Below are positions 22,065-33,913 of a DNA stretch of 64,000 nucleotides, in pieces. The stretch covers positions 12,591,001 to 12,655,000 of the forward strand of contig OY997596.1 of assembly GCA_963921825.1 (NCBI GenBank). Direction: 5' to 3'. The notes beneath the pieces were generated by a model. That model saw nothing but the letters and a program-made list of their open reading frames with translations. It searched no databases and was not told where the DNA came from. Each line of letters starts with the position of its first letter. Position 1 is the stretch's first letter. A program made the translations under genes and the position numbers. Source of the stretch: Erodium maritimum. Its lineage: Eukaryota > Streptophyta > Magnoliopsida > Geraniales > Geraniaceae.

Positions 22065-25000
22065 TGTCACGCCCCAAATCCGCTTTTTGGCCGGACTCGA
22101 GACTTGACTTGAGTTGAAAATAAAATAATAACATAAACGCGACCTTTTAACAACAATAAGCCTCAAAGTTAATTCCAATCAAATAACTCGATAAAAAATG
22201 GTTTCCGAAACTATAATAAGAGTCGAACTCCGAATAAGCAAGTAACATAAGAGGTTCAATACAATGACCAGTACGTCTCTAAACAAGCCCAGACTCTCCA
22301 GAAGCTCCCGAGCTTCGAGCCCACTACTCAACAGTCACGCCTGTAAAAACAACAGATAAAACAAATAGGGGTGAGCTTACGCTCAGTAGGGAAAATCATA
22401 AACCGTTTAGCCTCATTTTAGTAATAAAAGGGTCTTAGCACGGTCGCACAACATGCAGTTAATACCATTAACCAATAATATACTATGGCAAGACTAAAGA
22501 GGAAATAAAATTCAATTCTTAAGAATAACGGTATTATGAGAAATCAAAAGGAAAGTACTGCAAGTATGTGATAATCATTAAAATGAGTAGGTGAATATCA
22601 CGCTAACAACTTCAATCCAAATACTCCGGAACACTAGGTTCTTGTGTCATGTCGGATCCCATACTCCGATCCACAATAGTCCCTGTGTTATGTCGGATTG
22701 TCCCTCAGTCCAGAGGAGGCACATACATCGGGTGAATCTCAAGTAACCATGCCCCACAGGGTCCACAAATCAATGCCCCGCAGGGTCAACCAATCCATCG
22801 GGTATGATTCTACCCCACCCGAAGTCCTCTACGGCGTGGGTATCATACTGTATCACCAATAACCATCGGCTATGATACTACCCCACATCGGAATCCTCAA
22901 CGATGTGGGTACCATACCGGATACCAATACTCATCGACTATGATACTACCCCACATCGGAATCCTCAACGATGTGGGTACCATGCCGGATACCAATACTC
23001 ATCGGCTATGATACTACCCCACATCGGAATCCTCAACGATGTGGGTACCATGCCGGATACCAATACTCATCGGCTATGATACTACCCCACATCGGAATCC
23101 TCAACGATGTGGGTACCATGCCGGATACCAATACTCATCGGCTATGATACTACCCCACATCGGAATCCTCAACGATGTGGGTACCATGCCGGATACCAAT
23201 ACTCATCGGCTATGATACTACCCCACATCATAATCCTCAACGATGTGGGTACCATGCCGAATACCAATACTCATCGGTTATGATACTACCCCACATCGGA
23301 ATCCTCAACGATGTGGGTACCATGCCGAATACCGATTATGATACTACCCCACACCGGCACTTCCTTCGGTGTAGGTACCATATCGGATACCAAGTTATCA
23401 GCTTAGGGACTACCCCACACCAGCATTCCCCTTTGGTGTGGGTACCTTATGACACTACCCCACCCGCAGCGTGGGTGCCATACCGATATAGAACCCAACT
23501 TAAAGACTCACAAAGGGATAACCCACTAAGACAATCATAATTCTATCACAACACACCACAAGAATCAACATAACCTTATACTTACCAGTTACTTACCAAC
23601 CACGATCCATCGATCACCTGAGTGTACAGTTTGGCACAATCAGTAATACTCGATGCTCCATTCAATCATTCAAACATTCAGTCAGTCAACCAACGATTTA
23701 AGCATTCAAGTTCAACATTCAAACATTCAAGCATGCATTCGATCTAGTTTCATTAGACTCTTGATTATCCTAATGACTAGCAACAAGCATGAGAAGCTAA
23801 CACACAACTAATCCGAGGGCTCATCACGGCCTCTCTATCAGTAAATCAATTCCCAAGTATTGAAAGCGAGCTAACTAGTGATTTGCATCCTAATCATGCG
23901 TTTCTAGACTCGTCCGGTTATTAGTAATCGAAAGACACTTATTCTAGTGACTCGCATCCTTTATGCAATTCTAGTACCTTTCCGATTTTATTAACCTAAT
24001 AGGCATAGTAGTATTGAAATACTCGAGGAGTTAGAACTTTCCCTACCTTGTGGTCTTCCTACGAACAAATACTCCTATCAACTGCTGTCCGACTAGCTCC
24101 CTCTCCTCGGGCGAAGTCCAAGTCTGGGTTTTTAACAGTTCAAACTTACGATCAGATCAGGTACGGTCCAAGTAAAAACAATACGTTGCCTTTTAAACTC
24201 GAACGGGATAAAAGCGGTATTGCGACGAATCGGGTTCGAGTACTCGGGCTCCGAGCCCAAAACCCGGTGCACGTTTTCTGAGGCTCGGGTTCCGAGGCAC
24301 GATTCCCGATGTACGGGTTTCGTGACACGAATCCCAAGGCGACCGATTTACCGTTCCACTTTTGTCCCGTTCTAAGTCCGTTTCAACAGTCCGAAAGTCC
24401 GTTTTACTTCAAATCTGAATTTAGTTTTAAAAAAAAATCTTTTCCTTTTTAATGTAAAACTGTTCTCTTCGTTCCAAATAAATTCCTTTTCATTAGCTTC
24501 TAAACAGTCCAGATTCAAAATGAAATCTGTGTCCACAAGCCCAGATCCAAAAAAATAATACTCGGGAACAAAAGAAGGAGGAGGAACGGAAGAAAGCTCG
24601 GTTCGCATTCCGGCCGACCACCGGCGGAGGCGCCGCCGGCTACCAAAGTCTCAAAGGTCCGAGATTCTCACCGTGAAGGAAAGGACAACGGCGGTGAGGT
24701 TTCCTGTCTGGGAGCGGCGGAGTACGGCGAGTCGACGCGTCTCCTTCGCCGGTGAACCCGACACGAACGGTGGGTTTGGTGAACCCCGGGGCGTTTTCCC
24801 TCAGCACCCTCCGGCAACGCTCCCTTTCGACGCCTCCAAGGGAGACTGAACGCACGGAAAAGGGGGAAAAGCAACGGGAGAGATCGGTGGCCAGGTTCAG
24901 GAGAGCCCGGAGATGGAGGGACGGCGGGAAGAGGATGGTCGGGAGAGAGGGAGGTTTGGGGCGGCGGGCGGGCGTGCGTGGGAGAAGAGGACGGCCGAGC

Positions 25001-25329
25001 TAGAAGATGAGGGAGAGAGAGTCTGCTCGTGGGGGAGAAGGGAGTGCACAGTGAACGAAAACCTAATCTGAGGCTTAAATACCCGACCGGCTGAGATTGG
25101 GCTTCAATCAAGCCATTGGGCTTCGCGGCCCAAATCGCAGGCTGGAGCTGGGCGGGCTGGCTTGGCCGGCCTGTTGGTCTGGTCGGGTTCAGCCCTATTA
25201 ATCTAAATATTTTTTTTTCTTTCTTTTTCGTTTGTAGACGAACCAACATTTTAACATGCTTTCCAATTACGGCGTTCCGATCGAACCACAAATTAGATAA
25301 TAGTTCTTTTATTAGTTGCGGTCTTTACA
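22065..25329 (-). mobile_element. Solo gypsy LTR nested in the outer solo LTR, CCGAG target duplication
   Basis: Plus-strand start TGTCACGCCCC and end TCTTTACA are the LTR ends in reverse orientation. CCGAG occurs at 22060-22064 and 25330-25334. Length 3265 bp. It contains the 68-bp hairpin repeat array (22864-23339), the conserved block TGAGCTTACGCTCA (22372-22385, complement), and a GTGAG donor-like site read on the minus strand near 24675. It has no internal region and is younger than the outer LTR. Confidence 0.9.
22864..23339. repeat. Seven tandem 68-bp units, each with a perfect or near-perfect hairpin
   Basis: Units start at 22864, 22932, 23000, 23068, 23136, 23204 and 23272. Each carries CCCACATCG, a 10-nt spacer, then CGATGTGGG (for example 22882-22890 with 22901-22909). 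Diverged single hairpins lie just outside: one near 22817, and two near 23349 and 23415 whose stems have different bases but still pair. Confidence 0.92.
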
Positions 25330-26423
25330 CCGAGTCTGTGTGACGGGAAGAGTATGGCCCTGATTCTACGTGACAGGAAGACATACGACTGAGGGATTTC
25401 CGGTCTGGGATGCTACCCCGAGTCTACGTGATGGGAAAATATCGGGATCGATGCTGTGTGGTCAGGTACAATATAAAGTGGCTGTGTGCATTCGGTAGTA
25501 TCGGCTGTGTGCATTATGTGGTATCGTCTGTGTGTGTTTGGTAATGTTGGCTTAGTGCCGTTATACGACATCTGTGTGTGTCTTACTGTGTGCTTTATTC
25601 TCATTGGTTAGCTGTGTGCATTTCTTCTAAGTATGTTTATGACTTTGTGAAAGTGATCGGTAACTTCTGGTATGACATAAGTGGAAAGGGCCGTGATAGT
25701 CGTAGACGTTGGAAATGATTATACCACGTTAGGGTGGGTCTGCTGTGTGAGCTATGCGTATTATGTTGGCTTTGTGCATTGGTTTAACTGTGACTTTGGT
25801 CTTGTGAGAGTGTTTGGTGACTCGAGGTGCTGTTGTACCTGACTCCTGTGTTGTAGTGCGAGTTCGCACGTGTGGTCGGTTGTGAGATAACCGTTGGTGT
25901 TGTTCATTGAGAATTGTTATGTGTTGGGGGTCAAGAGCTAGTGTGGAAAGTGGTATGAGTTCGGATCGTTGTGAGTTGGTTTTACGGGTTGTGCCTGAGT
26001 GAAGGCCAAGTGTTGTCTTGGAGTAATCGTTTAACTTGTTTCTAATAGTTGTGCGTTACTAATATGCCCTAATTGGACGGTTACCCGTGGTTCAGAACTG
26101 TGGTTCAGAACCTTAACTACTTTTCCTACTGAGCGTAAGCTCACCCCCTTACTCTGTTGTATTTCAGGTGTTGAGCGAGATCTGTACTAGTAGGATTTTC
26201 GGAGCTTGGGAGCCAGCGAGGGTTTAGCTAGTGTCTAACGACGTACCGTTCACTGTTGAACTATTTTACCGTTGTTTTTTTATCGAGCTGTTAACTCGGG
26301 GTGATTGTTAAAAGTTTTAAAATTATGAATTGAGACTGGTTGGCTTATTTTCGATTAAAATTATTATTGTGTTAGTTCACGTCTCGAGTCCGGTCAAAAC
26401 CGGATTTGGGGCGTGACATTTTT

Positions 26424-27332
26424 TTGAGTGAAAGGTGCAATATTATAACTTTTAGAATCAATTACATTGTTGTGCATCGAGGAACATGCTCCTCGACATT
26501 GGAAGGTCAGTATGAATGAACAATGGTTCACTGAGCCTTTTCATATCAGAACCGTCACAGACGGTATTTTAATGCCCCACGGGAAAAGACAGAAGACGAG
26601 GGGGGGGGGGGGAACGGGGTACCGAAACTCAAAGAGCTCAACAGTGGTGATGGTGGGAGGCAAAACATCGTGTAGGGATCCCTCCCAGGGCCAGTCCGTG
26701 ATGCTCCCCTCCCTAGCGAAATCCTCAATTCTCTGTTCGACAGGCATTGATCCTGCAAAGACAAACTCAAATAAAAATAAAATAAAAAAGTCCCTTTCGA
26801 TTAGCCAGATCCATAATCGTGAAAAGGGTCAAGGTGGTTGCGGCGGTGGAGGCCAGGGAGAAGGACGCGCCAGCTGCGACTTCAGATCCGGCGGTGGCGA
26901 CTCTAGAGATGGCGGCGAAAGCATCAGGGACGGCGGCTGTAGAGACAGAAACCCTCGGGATGAAAAATTCAGGGGTGTTTCAGGGGCGGCGGCGGCGACT
27001 GTAGAGACGTCGACGACTTTAGGTGGCTTGAAGGTTGGTTGACGCCGAGGTGAGCCAGACGACAACCATCGGGATTGCAGAGGGGGATCCGAACAAGATC
27101 GGTAGACGCGTCGGTGTTGGTGGGGGGGAGTCCACGACGCGGTGGCTAGCGACGACCCGAGAGGAACCCTAGCAGAGAAAACTCGTGCAGGACCCAAAGG
27201 AGATGTGCAGAGGAGATGGTGGATAGAGAAGAGAAGAAGAATCATGGCACAGGCTATGACAATTTCTATAGCCATAACCATGATGGTGCGTACAACAACA
27301 AAGTCTCAAAACCCTAACAGAGAGAAAAAAGG
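26424..27332 (-). mobile_element. Retroposon-like sequence in the pseudogene intron
   Basis: On the minus strand it starts near 27330 with a GYG-like zone (CATGGTTATGGC, then GCCTGTGCCATGA) resembling the 5' part of the retroposon at 4447-5373. It runs through GC-rich Pro/Ser-coding sequence and ends in a T-run (A-tail on the minus strand) into which the outer solo LTR inserted. A TTTGCAG acceptor-like site is followed by about 65 open codons (about 26755-26541, starting SMPVEQRIEDFAREG). I do not recognise that protein. A G-run lies at about 26600. Ends and class are tentative. Confidence 0.35.
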
Positions 27333-28670
27333 TTTTGAGTTTTGTTTTTTGTTTTTTTTGAGGTAGAACGGTAGATATTATAAATAAAGTAACTTGGAGC
27401 CCGAGTAAACGGAAGACACCATACAACCAAGAAAAACTAACATAGACTGAAAGATAATTGCAGAATAGTAAATGTTGCTCATGGGACATCAGGGCGGTCG
27501 GAGGGGTGGGACTGCGGTAGCATCCAGAGACATTGATACAATATACTTCAACCATAAGAAGCTGATCGAGCAGAGCAGAGGATAAGTGTGCAGTGGTGGA
27601 CCGATTACTCCCCCGGTAAGTCAGCGTGCGTCGTCCTCCCTTGACTGATAGTTGTAGGGCTCCTGAACGCGGGATTGCTGACTCCGAAATGGTAGGGAAA
27701 TAATAACTCGACTGTTGGCAGTACCGATGCCGCTTATCAGCCAGGGAGGAGGTACAGTCGACCAACCCCTCCCTGGGGCCCCCAGCACTCATTCCTGGAG
27801 GCGGGGGTGCGTGAAGCCCCCCGCCGCTACATGTGACGCCCCATCCGATCCCGGCTTGCCTGATCCAGCTCGATGATCACGCGGAGCCCATGTCAGGTCA
27901 GCCTGCCAGGCCCGGCGAGCGTCCGCGCGTAGGCTCTGACCCAGACCCACATCCTTGCGATCCCGACCCAGTCCCGCGTCTGAAACCCTAGCGGGTCCGC
28001 GCGCCATCGTTGTCGTCCCTTTGCTTCGCCGCCACGCCACCGCATCCGGTGGCACCACTGTATCCGGGGCCCTGTCCGATGAGACCGGCGCTGACCCATC
28101 CCCCGACAAGACCACCACTTCACCTCGCGCCACCGTCCTCCCCGGGAATTCACGAGACAACGAAGGTAGTTGTCTCGATCCCCCAACATCCCCGAATGGT
28201 CTCCCTCCGCCGTCGCCATCGGCGAGCCGAATCGAGGAAAGACCCGCTCAGGAGACAGAGACGGCATCGGCCAAGACCCGCTGGCATTCACTGTCCTCCC
28301 GTGTTGTGTGTGACCGGAGCTCGCCGAAAACCTCTTCGCCACCGCCGTCCACGTTTCGCAAAACCCCAAACGCCTCTTAGAGAGAGAAGCAAGGGCTGCG
28401 TCATAATCAAACATGTCCTTGTCCCGCTCGAGATGCCCTTGCCTCTGCGCAGAATCTGAACCTGTTTGCTCGTCCAACACCAAAGTCGAGCTTGGTGAAA
28501 CTGAACTCTTCGCATGTGTACCTGTCCGGAGTACCCTTGCATGCTACCTCTCCATAATCCCCGCACGCCATAGCCAATAGAAGACCATGATGGTTGTAAT
28601 GATGAACACCCACTCTCACTGGCGGCGGCTCTCTAAGCCCTAGCCGCAGAGAGAGAATCCTAAGCACACA
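27333..28670 (-). mobile_element. Second retroposon-like segment with an A-rich 3' end
   Basis: On the minus strand it begins near 28670 (CTAGGGCTTAGAGAGCC) with ATCATGGTCTTCTATTGGCTA, similar in style to the start of the neighbouring segment. It continues through GC-rich sequence and ends in an A-rich tract (T-rich on plus at about 27333-27362). Overlapping open frames on both strands here are not supported by any domain. A truncated LINE or LINE-driven retroposon is the best guess. No clear target duplication found. Confidence 0.35.
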
Positions 28671-28852
28671 AATATTTTTTTTACGAGTTTTTTATTTGTT
28701 GAGTTAGTCTTTTAATATGATATCATGTTTTTTTATTTATCTAATTTATTCCCGATAGGTCAGACGTGCTATAATATAACTATAATAATTAGTTTTTTAA
28801 CCATAAACTTTTAGTTGAGTGGACCTCTAATAATGTCTTTGGTACTACTTAC
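28671..28852. other. AT-rich remainder of the pseudogene intron
   Basis: Intron sequence next to the exon 1 donor (GTAAGTAGTACC on the minus strand, from 28852). Nothing else recognised. Confidence 0.5.
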
Positions 28853-29377
28853 CAAGCACATGGATTTGATTATAGTATCAACATCGTAACCGGCGTAGCC
28901 TTGAGCATCAATAGCTGAGATCATCACATCTATGAAATCTTCTTGATCATGAGAAGCTTGTTTCCAGCGATGCTGCTGTAACCATGTACTTAGAACAGAG
29001 TCAATCTTTTGAGCCGTGTTCTTCATCTTCTTGATGTGTCCACCGACATCAAACCACTCTAAGAGAGGGAAAGCGTCCGACACAACTGACAGCCCCATGA
29101 GCTCGAAGAACTCCCTCACCGACTCTCGTAACTCGCTATGCTCACTCTCATCACTTCCTCCGCCGCTGTATCGCTTTCCGGCAACCATTCTGAGGATAAT
29201 ATTGAGACTCAGGTTGTGAAACCACTCCCCTAGCTCCAGCAGAACACGTGCTTGTTTCTTCCCGTGCCAAAGGTCGTAGAGATCTGTAACAGACGTCTCC
29301 ACTTGGGAGACACGCACGTGCTTCAGCAGCTCGAGACGACGGTTGGAGAGGATCTCCAGGACAGCCATCTTCCGCAT

Positions 29378-30621
29378 CAGGGTCGGCCCTGAGAATTTGG
29401 AGCTCTAAACGACTCACTTTTTTGAGCCCTTTAATCTCGATTTTTTTACCGAAACCATATAATATTACATTCATTAACATCACATCCTAATATGCAAATT
29501 CATCAATACACTAAACAATTTATAATATATATACATTCAATAACTTTGTTCACGAGACTCTCTTTCGAAACTCCCATCGTTTTCTATATCCAATCTTAAT
29601 GCCTACTACTCATTTGTATACACATTTGTTATGTATATCATCACTTAAAACACTTTAAAATGGTTAAGAGATTTAATTTAAATTTACATTCCCTGATAAA
29701 AAAAACATTGGAAAAAATAATAGTCGTGTTTGCTCCTATTCATCTTTCACCACAAGACATACCATATGCAAAGCCATATCAACATTTGTTGAGGTATTAA
29801 TTGTGACTCCTATACATCTTCCACAACAACACTCCCAAATACTATTACATGTTATATTTGTGGCTACATCAGTACTATTTCTTCAAAACAATTTACTGTA
29901 TAACTAGGATCCATACTTCAAATAAGTGATATTTTTCTAATGTGATTTAACTGAAGAATAAGGATAACCAAATACATTTTATAAATTAGTTATGTTAAAC
30001 TTGGAAAGAGACGTGAAATTTACAAAACAAAATGATTGATTTTTCAATTGAAAGTAACTAAAAACCGTCACTTTTCACATTCTAACCCAAAACCAATAGA
30101 GTAACAATCAGTCCAGAAATAACTACAATGCAATCCCGTTAAAAGCCCAACTCGTTTCCATTTTTTCTTCATAACAATTCAATAGAACAACACCACAATT
30201 ACATAAGACTATAATGCTTACCTCAAAATGTTACCAATGATTTGAACCTCCTCCTCTTTTCAATCTCTGTAAATATCATCTCAGCCATGATTTAGTTGAC
30301 AATGAAAACCAATGTTATATTACACAAATATTTATATATCTTTTATGTTCATTTGGAAGAGAAAAAATAGCATAATAATTGCCTAGGGACAAGGAAGATT
30401 AGTTGGGAAGATAAGAGCATGAGGAGATGAAACGATGAAAAAATTTGATTGGAAGAGAAGCTTTACGGCTACGGCTGCGCGTGTTTCCCAAAAGTGTAGG
30501 TATTGTATGTTTCAGATATGTTTTGGGCTAGGCTTTTTTTTTTCAAAATATGAGGCCTTGTTTTTATTTTTTTTGAGCCCCAAGCCATTGCTTGGGCTGC
30601 TTGGCCTCAGGGCCGGCTCTG
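29378..30621. mobile_element. hAT non-autonomous element in CYP82 exon 1, TTCCGCAT duplication
   Basis: A 1244-bp element with ends CAGGGTCGGCCCTGAG and, as complement of the right end, CAGAGCCGGCCCTGAG. The 8-bp duplication TTCCGCAT is perfect (29370-29377 and 30622-30629). The interior is AT-rich without transposase frames. It splits the P450 coding sequence at the MRKMAV motif and is enough by itself to inactivate the gene. Confidence 0.93.
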
Positions 30622-31000
30622 TTCCGCATCTCGAACCGAACGAGGTTATGCCAAAGACGGCGTAGTTGTAGGTAAGGTATTTAGCGGCTGCGAATTTTGG
30701 ACGCGAGCTGAACGCTAAATCATGGGTTGTGAAGCACTCCCTGATGGTCTCTGAACTACTCACCACCACGGCTCGTTGCGTCCCTATCCGGATGCTGTAA
30801 ATGGGGCCGCACTTATCCGCCACTTCTCCCAGAGCTATGTGAGGAAGCTTTGTGCCACCGCTCAGGGGGTGAAGATGTCCGATTATGGGCCATGCGCCCG
30901 GAGCCGCCGGTGGAGTTTTGTATTTCTTGTCCCTTTGGAGGATGCGAGAAAAGAAGAAGACTAGGACTAAGACACCGGTTATGGCCAATATTGCTTCCAT

Positions 31001-31061
31001 TTTTTTTCTTTTTGTGAGCTTTTACTTCTCCGGGTATATATAGGATACGAAAAGATGACTT
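31001..31061 (-). promoter_or_regulatory. Truncated promoter of the CYP82 pseudogene
   Basis: The minus strand has CCTATATATACC about 20 bp upstream of the start codon, related to CCTATATTTG above the intact gene. Similarity between the two loci ends within about 50 bp, where the copia LTR begins. Confidence 0.45.
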
Positions 31062-31339
31062 TGTTAGCTATTAAGCTAGCTATGCTGTAAATCATAAAGC
31101 AACTCAAAGCACATGTTTTATGTTTTTTCATGTGGGTAGGGATAGGTGGGGCAGATAACTTAGATCCTTGTCAAATTTTATTATCTCACTTGTATATTTT
31201 TGTGATATAAATACAAACAACTCCGAGGCATCAAATATGCAACTCGGAAAATTACAATTCAAAAGCCAAGTCCTCTTTCTCGTTTACAATTAATAAAGTT
31301 CAGTTTGTGTCTATTTGTTCTCAAGCTAGTTTAGAACCA
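31062..31339 (+). repeat. Copia 5' LTR (278 bp)
   Basis: Starts TGTTAG and ends CCA before the primer-binding site. A TATA box (GATATAAATACAA, about 31203) lies in the middle. The same sequence, diverged, occurs in pieces at 53657-53713, 55018-55213 and 57112-57158, which identifies those as the other LTR. Confidence 0.75.
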
Positions 31340-31366
31340 ATAAATGGTATTAAAGTCCAGTTCATT

Positions 31367-32587
31367 ATGGAGGACTCTGTTGGGAAGATCAAGGCAAGCT
31401 ACATCGGGAGTCCTTCTATTGTAGTCGACCGTGGGGGCAAGTTGGCGGTGATGAGGTCGTACCATGCGGTGGTCAGCACGACCAATTTCCCCATCCTATC
31501 CCGTACCTACTACGACGACTGGGCGATCCTTATGGAGGTCAAGTTACAAGCAAGAGGCTTGTGGACGCCAATCCAAGGCGGGGAGGATCTCACCGTCGAG
31601 ATTGGATATCGCAACGATCGCTTCGCAATAGAGGTGATCCTGCGCTCGATTCCGACCAAGATGATCTCGACGATTGGGAAGAAGAAGACAGCCCACGAGG
31701 CATGGGAGGCGATCAAAACAATTTGCATAGGCTCAAACTCTCCGACGCGAGTTCGAGCAATTCAAACACAAGGACGGCGAAACTGTCGACAAGTTGGGAA
31801 TGCGACTTACCGGCATCGTGGCCAACCTCGGTGTCCTCGGCGACGAGATACCGGAGAAGCAAGTTATGCAAGAGTTCATGCGCATAATTCCAAAGCATTA
31901 TTCACAGCTCGCATTATCGATTGATAGTCTTGTCGACCTCGATGCAATAAACATGGAGGAATTGACGGGGCGATTCAAAGCAGCGGAGGAACACATGGAG
32001 CTGGACGTAGAAGAAGAGGGGAGTACTAAGCTCCTCCTCACGGAAGAAGAATGGCACAACCGCATGGGACAGCGGGACCATGGCGGCACAAACGCCTTAC
32101 CTAAACCGCGGGGAAAATATCATGATAGCCGTGGTAAGGGCATTGTGCGCGACAACGGCGACAAGGTCGGTGCTAAGAGCACCAAGAAGCCAGGGAAGTG
32201 CCGCTACTGCAACATTGATGGGCATTGGATCCGTTGCCGTAAGAAGAAGAAGGATGAGGCTACTAACGAAGCTCACCTTGTTCAGGCAGAGGACGAAAAA
32301 CCTGAACTATTAATGGCTCAGGTGACGTTAGTTGAGGCAACACTTGCCAAGAAAGTCAAACTTGGGCCGATCGACGACCGAAAGGATCCAATGTGGTACA
32401 TGGACATAGATGCATCAAATCATATGACGGGTGACACATTTTTCTTCTATGGATTGAATCGCGGTGTCATAGGTACCGTTCGGCTTGGCGACGGGTCCAT
32501 GGTGGAAATACGATGTCAAGGCACGGTGATTTTTAGAACAGTTGAGAAACAACATCGCGTACTCACAAAGGTGTACTACATCCCATA
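31367..32587 (+). pseudogene. Copia gag and protease remnant
   Basis: The gag frame opens MEDSVGKIKASYIG at 31367, with YDDWAILMEVKLQARGLW, the usual start of copia gag. A frameshift near 31740 moves it to the frame from 31794. The zinc knuckle reads CRYCNIDGHWIRC, one residue short of CX2CX4HX4C. The protease region reads WYMDIDASNHMTG where an active copia protease has D-T-G-A-S-N-H-M, so two of the three triad residues are changed. A stop follows at 32587. This copy cannot process its polyprotein. Confidence 0.85.
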
Positions 32588-32794
32588 ATTACGGAGCTCC
32601 ATCACATCTTTCGGAAAGCTCAACGAAGTCGGGTGTTCCACGTCGAGCAAATTTACGACAGTTTCTTGATCGGAAAACAGAGACGTTCACCATTCTCCAA
32701 AGAGGCGCACCATAGAGCTACAAACCGCCTCGACTTAGTTCATGGTAATTTATGTGGACCCATAACACCTCCAACGCATGGTGAGAAGAGATAC

Positions 32795-33491
32795 CAATGT
32801 TCTAAAAAACACTATGCGCTAGTCGGGCGGTTAGTCCATTCGGGGATTAATCGGAGACTAGTCGGAGATTAATCGGATTTTTATTTTTCTATTTTTTAAA
32901 TTTATTAACAAATATTATATAAATAAAATATGAATTTTATTATGAAAAAAATAGTAAAAAAACATCTAAAAATATATATATTTATTACATAATTATCCTT
33001 AAATGACAAAAAACTTCATATAAACAACATTAATATCCTTATATAAAAATAAAACTAGTAATAAAAAGTTGAAAATTAATATGATATTTAAGATAAAAAA
33101 ATGTCAATAAACAAGTAAACTACATTAACATTCACAATATATAAGATGTAAGTGTATACCATTTATGATTATTAATTTTATAATTAAATTTAAAATAAAA
33201 TTACATATATTTAATATATATTTTTATAATAATATTATGAATTATACAAAATGATTAAAAATATATATTTAAGATAAAATATTGAAAATTGGATGAGTGT
33301 TCTAAAAATTCCCACCTAGGAACCGATTAATCCCCGCCTAGGACCGATTAATCCCCGCCTAGGTGGGAATTGACCCGATTTTTTTAAAATCCGCCTAGAG
33401 CCGCCCGACTTGTTAAATTCGGGTCGGTGTTCTAAAAATCCCCGCCTAGGCGCCGATTAATCCCCGCCTAGGCCCGACTTTTAGAACACTG
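32795..33491. mobile_element. hAT-type element in the copia integrase region, AGAGATAC duplication
   Basis: A 697-bp AT-rich element with ends CAATGTTCTAAAAA and, as complement of the right end, CAGTGTTCTAAAAG. Perfect 8-bp duplications AGAGATAC lie at 32787-32794 and 33492-33499. Near its ends it repeats GATTAATC and CCGCCTAGG words several times. It interrupts copia coding sequence between GEKRY and the first integrase motif. Confidence 0.9.
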
Positions 33492-33495
33492 AGAG

Positions 33496-33913
33496 ATACT
33501 TTCTGCTACTGGTTGATGATCACACAAGGTATATGTGGGTGGTACTACTGAACAGAAATGATCAAGCTCCAGTAGAAATAAGGCATTTTTAGGCCGATGT
33601 TGAAACTGAGATGGGAAGAAAGCTCAAGGCACTACGTACTGACAGAGGCGGCGAGTTCACCACAATGGAATTTGGGGAGTATTGTGCTGAGCGCGGCGTG
33701 AAAAGACAACTAACGACGTCGTACTCTCCTCAACATAATGGTGTTTTCGAACGGAGGAATCAATCCATGGTATCGATGGTAAGGTGCCTAGTCAAGACAA
33801 AGGGTCTGCCAAACGAATTTTGGGGGGAGGCAGTTCACACCGTAGTGCTCCTCCTAAACTGCTCGCCGAAGAAGAGCCTTGTCGACATCACGGCATATAA
33901 ACCATGGCATTAG
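33496..33913 (+). pseudogene. Copia integrase core remnant
   Basis: After the hAT element the frame gives FLLLVDDHTRYMWV, then LRTDRGGEFTTMEF and SPQHNGVFERRNQ, which contain the D, D and E catalytic positions of a DDE integrase. The first part and the core are separated by a stop near 33592. After 33913 (KPWH then stop) a broken GAG-preintegrase/integrase tail follows (SDDRSIQTILI-like) with more stops. Confidence 0.88.

Larger units (their letters stand above)
20089..26418 (+). mobile_element. Solo LTR of a Ty3-gypsy element (outer), TTTTT target duplication
   Basis: Begins TGTAAAGCCC and ends GGGGCGTGACA, with no primer-binding site or polypurine tract next to it, so it is a solo LTR. TTTTT flanks it at 20084-20088 and 26419-26423. 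Without the nested LTR it is about 3.06 kb. Parts in order: GGGTCGGACC-like G-rich promoter zone, CT-rich leader, a GTGAGC donor-like site (20810), and near the 3' end TGAGCGTAAGCTCA (26130-26143) followed by an acceptor-like TTTCAG (to 26167). It lies in the CYP82 pseudogene intron, in the poly-T end of older retroposon sequence. Confidence 0.88.
19396..31000 (-). pseudogene. CYP82: CYP82-type cytochrome P450 pseudogene, split by transposons
   Basis: Same two-exon plan as the intact gene at 61903-63885. Exon 1 is in two pieces, 31000-30622 and 29377-28853, separated by a hAT element; exon 2 is 20012-19396. Preserved parts: N-terminal anchor, proline hinge ([14 protein letters not shown]), K-helix [16 protein letters not shown], and the haem signature [10 protein letters not shown]. 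Damage: the hAT insertion; a deletion of about 10 bp just after it (30630 area) relative to the intact copy; and a 1-bp deletion near 19880 that shifts the frame in exon 2. The intron has grown from under 100 bp to 8.8 kb by retroposon and LTR insertions. No functional enzyme can be made. CYP82 enzymes are membrane-bound monooxygenases of specialised metabolism. Confidence 0.9.

Noticed and set aside
22864..23480. CRISPR-like array of regular repeats
   Set aside because: Units are continuous tandem copies with no unique spacers, inside a plant LTR.
23175..23540. 121-codon open frame over the 68-bp repeats
   Set aside because: Open only because the repeat has no stop in that frame; 68 is not a multiple of 3 and no conserved protein results.
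27789..28483. Long overlapping frames on both strands in the pseudogene intron
   Set aside because: GC-rich retroposon sequence; no recognisable domain and several frames open at once.
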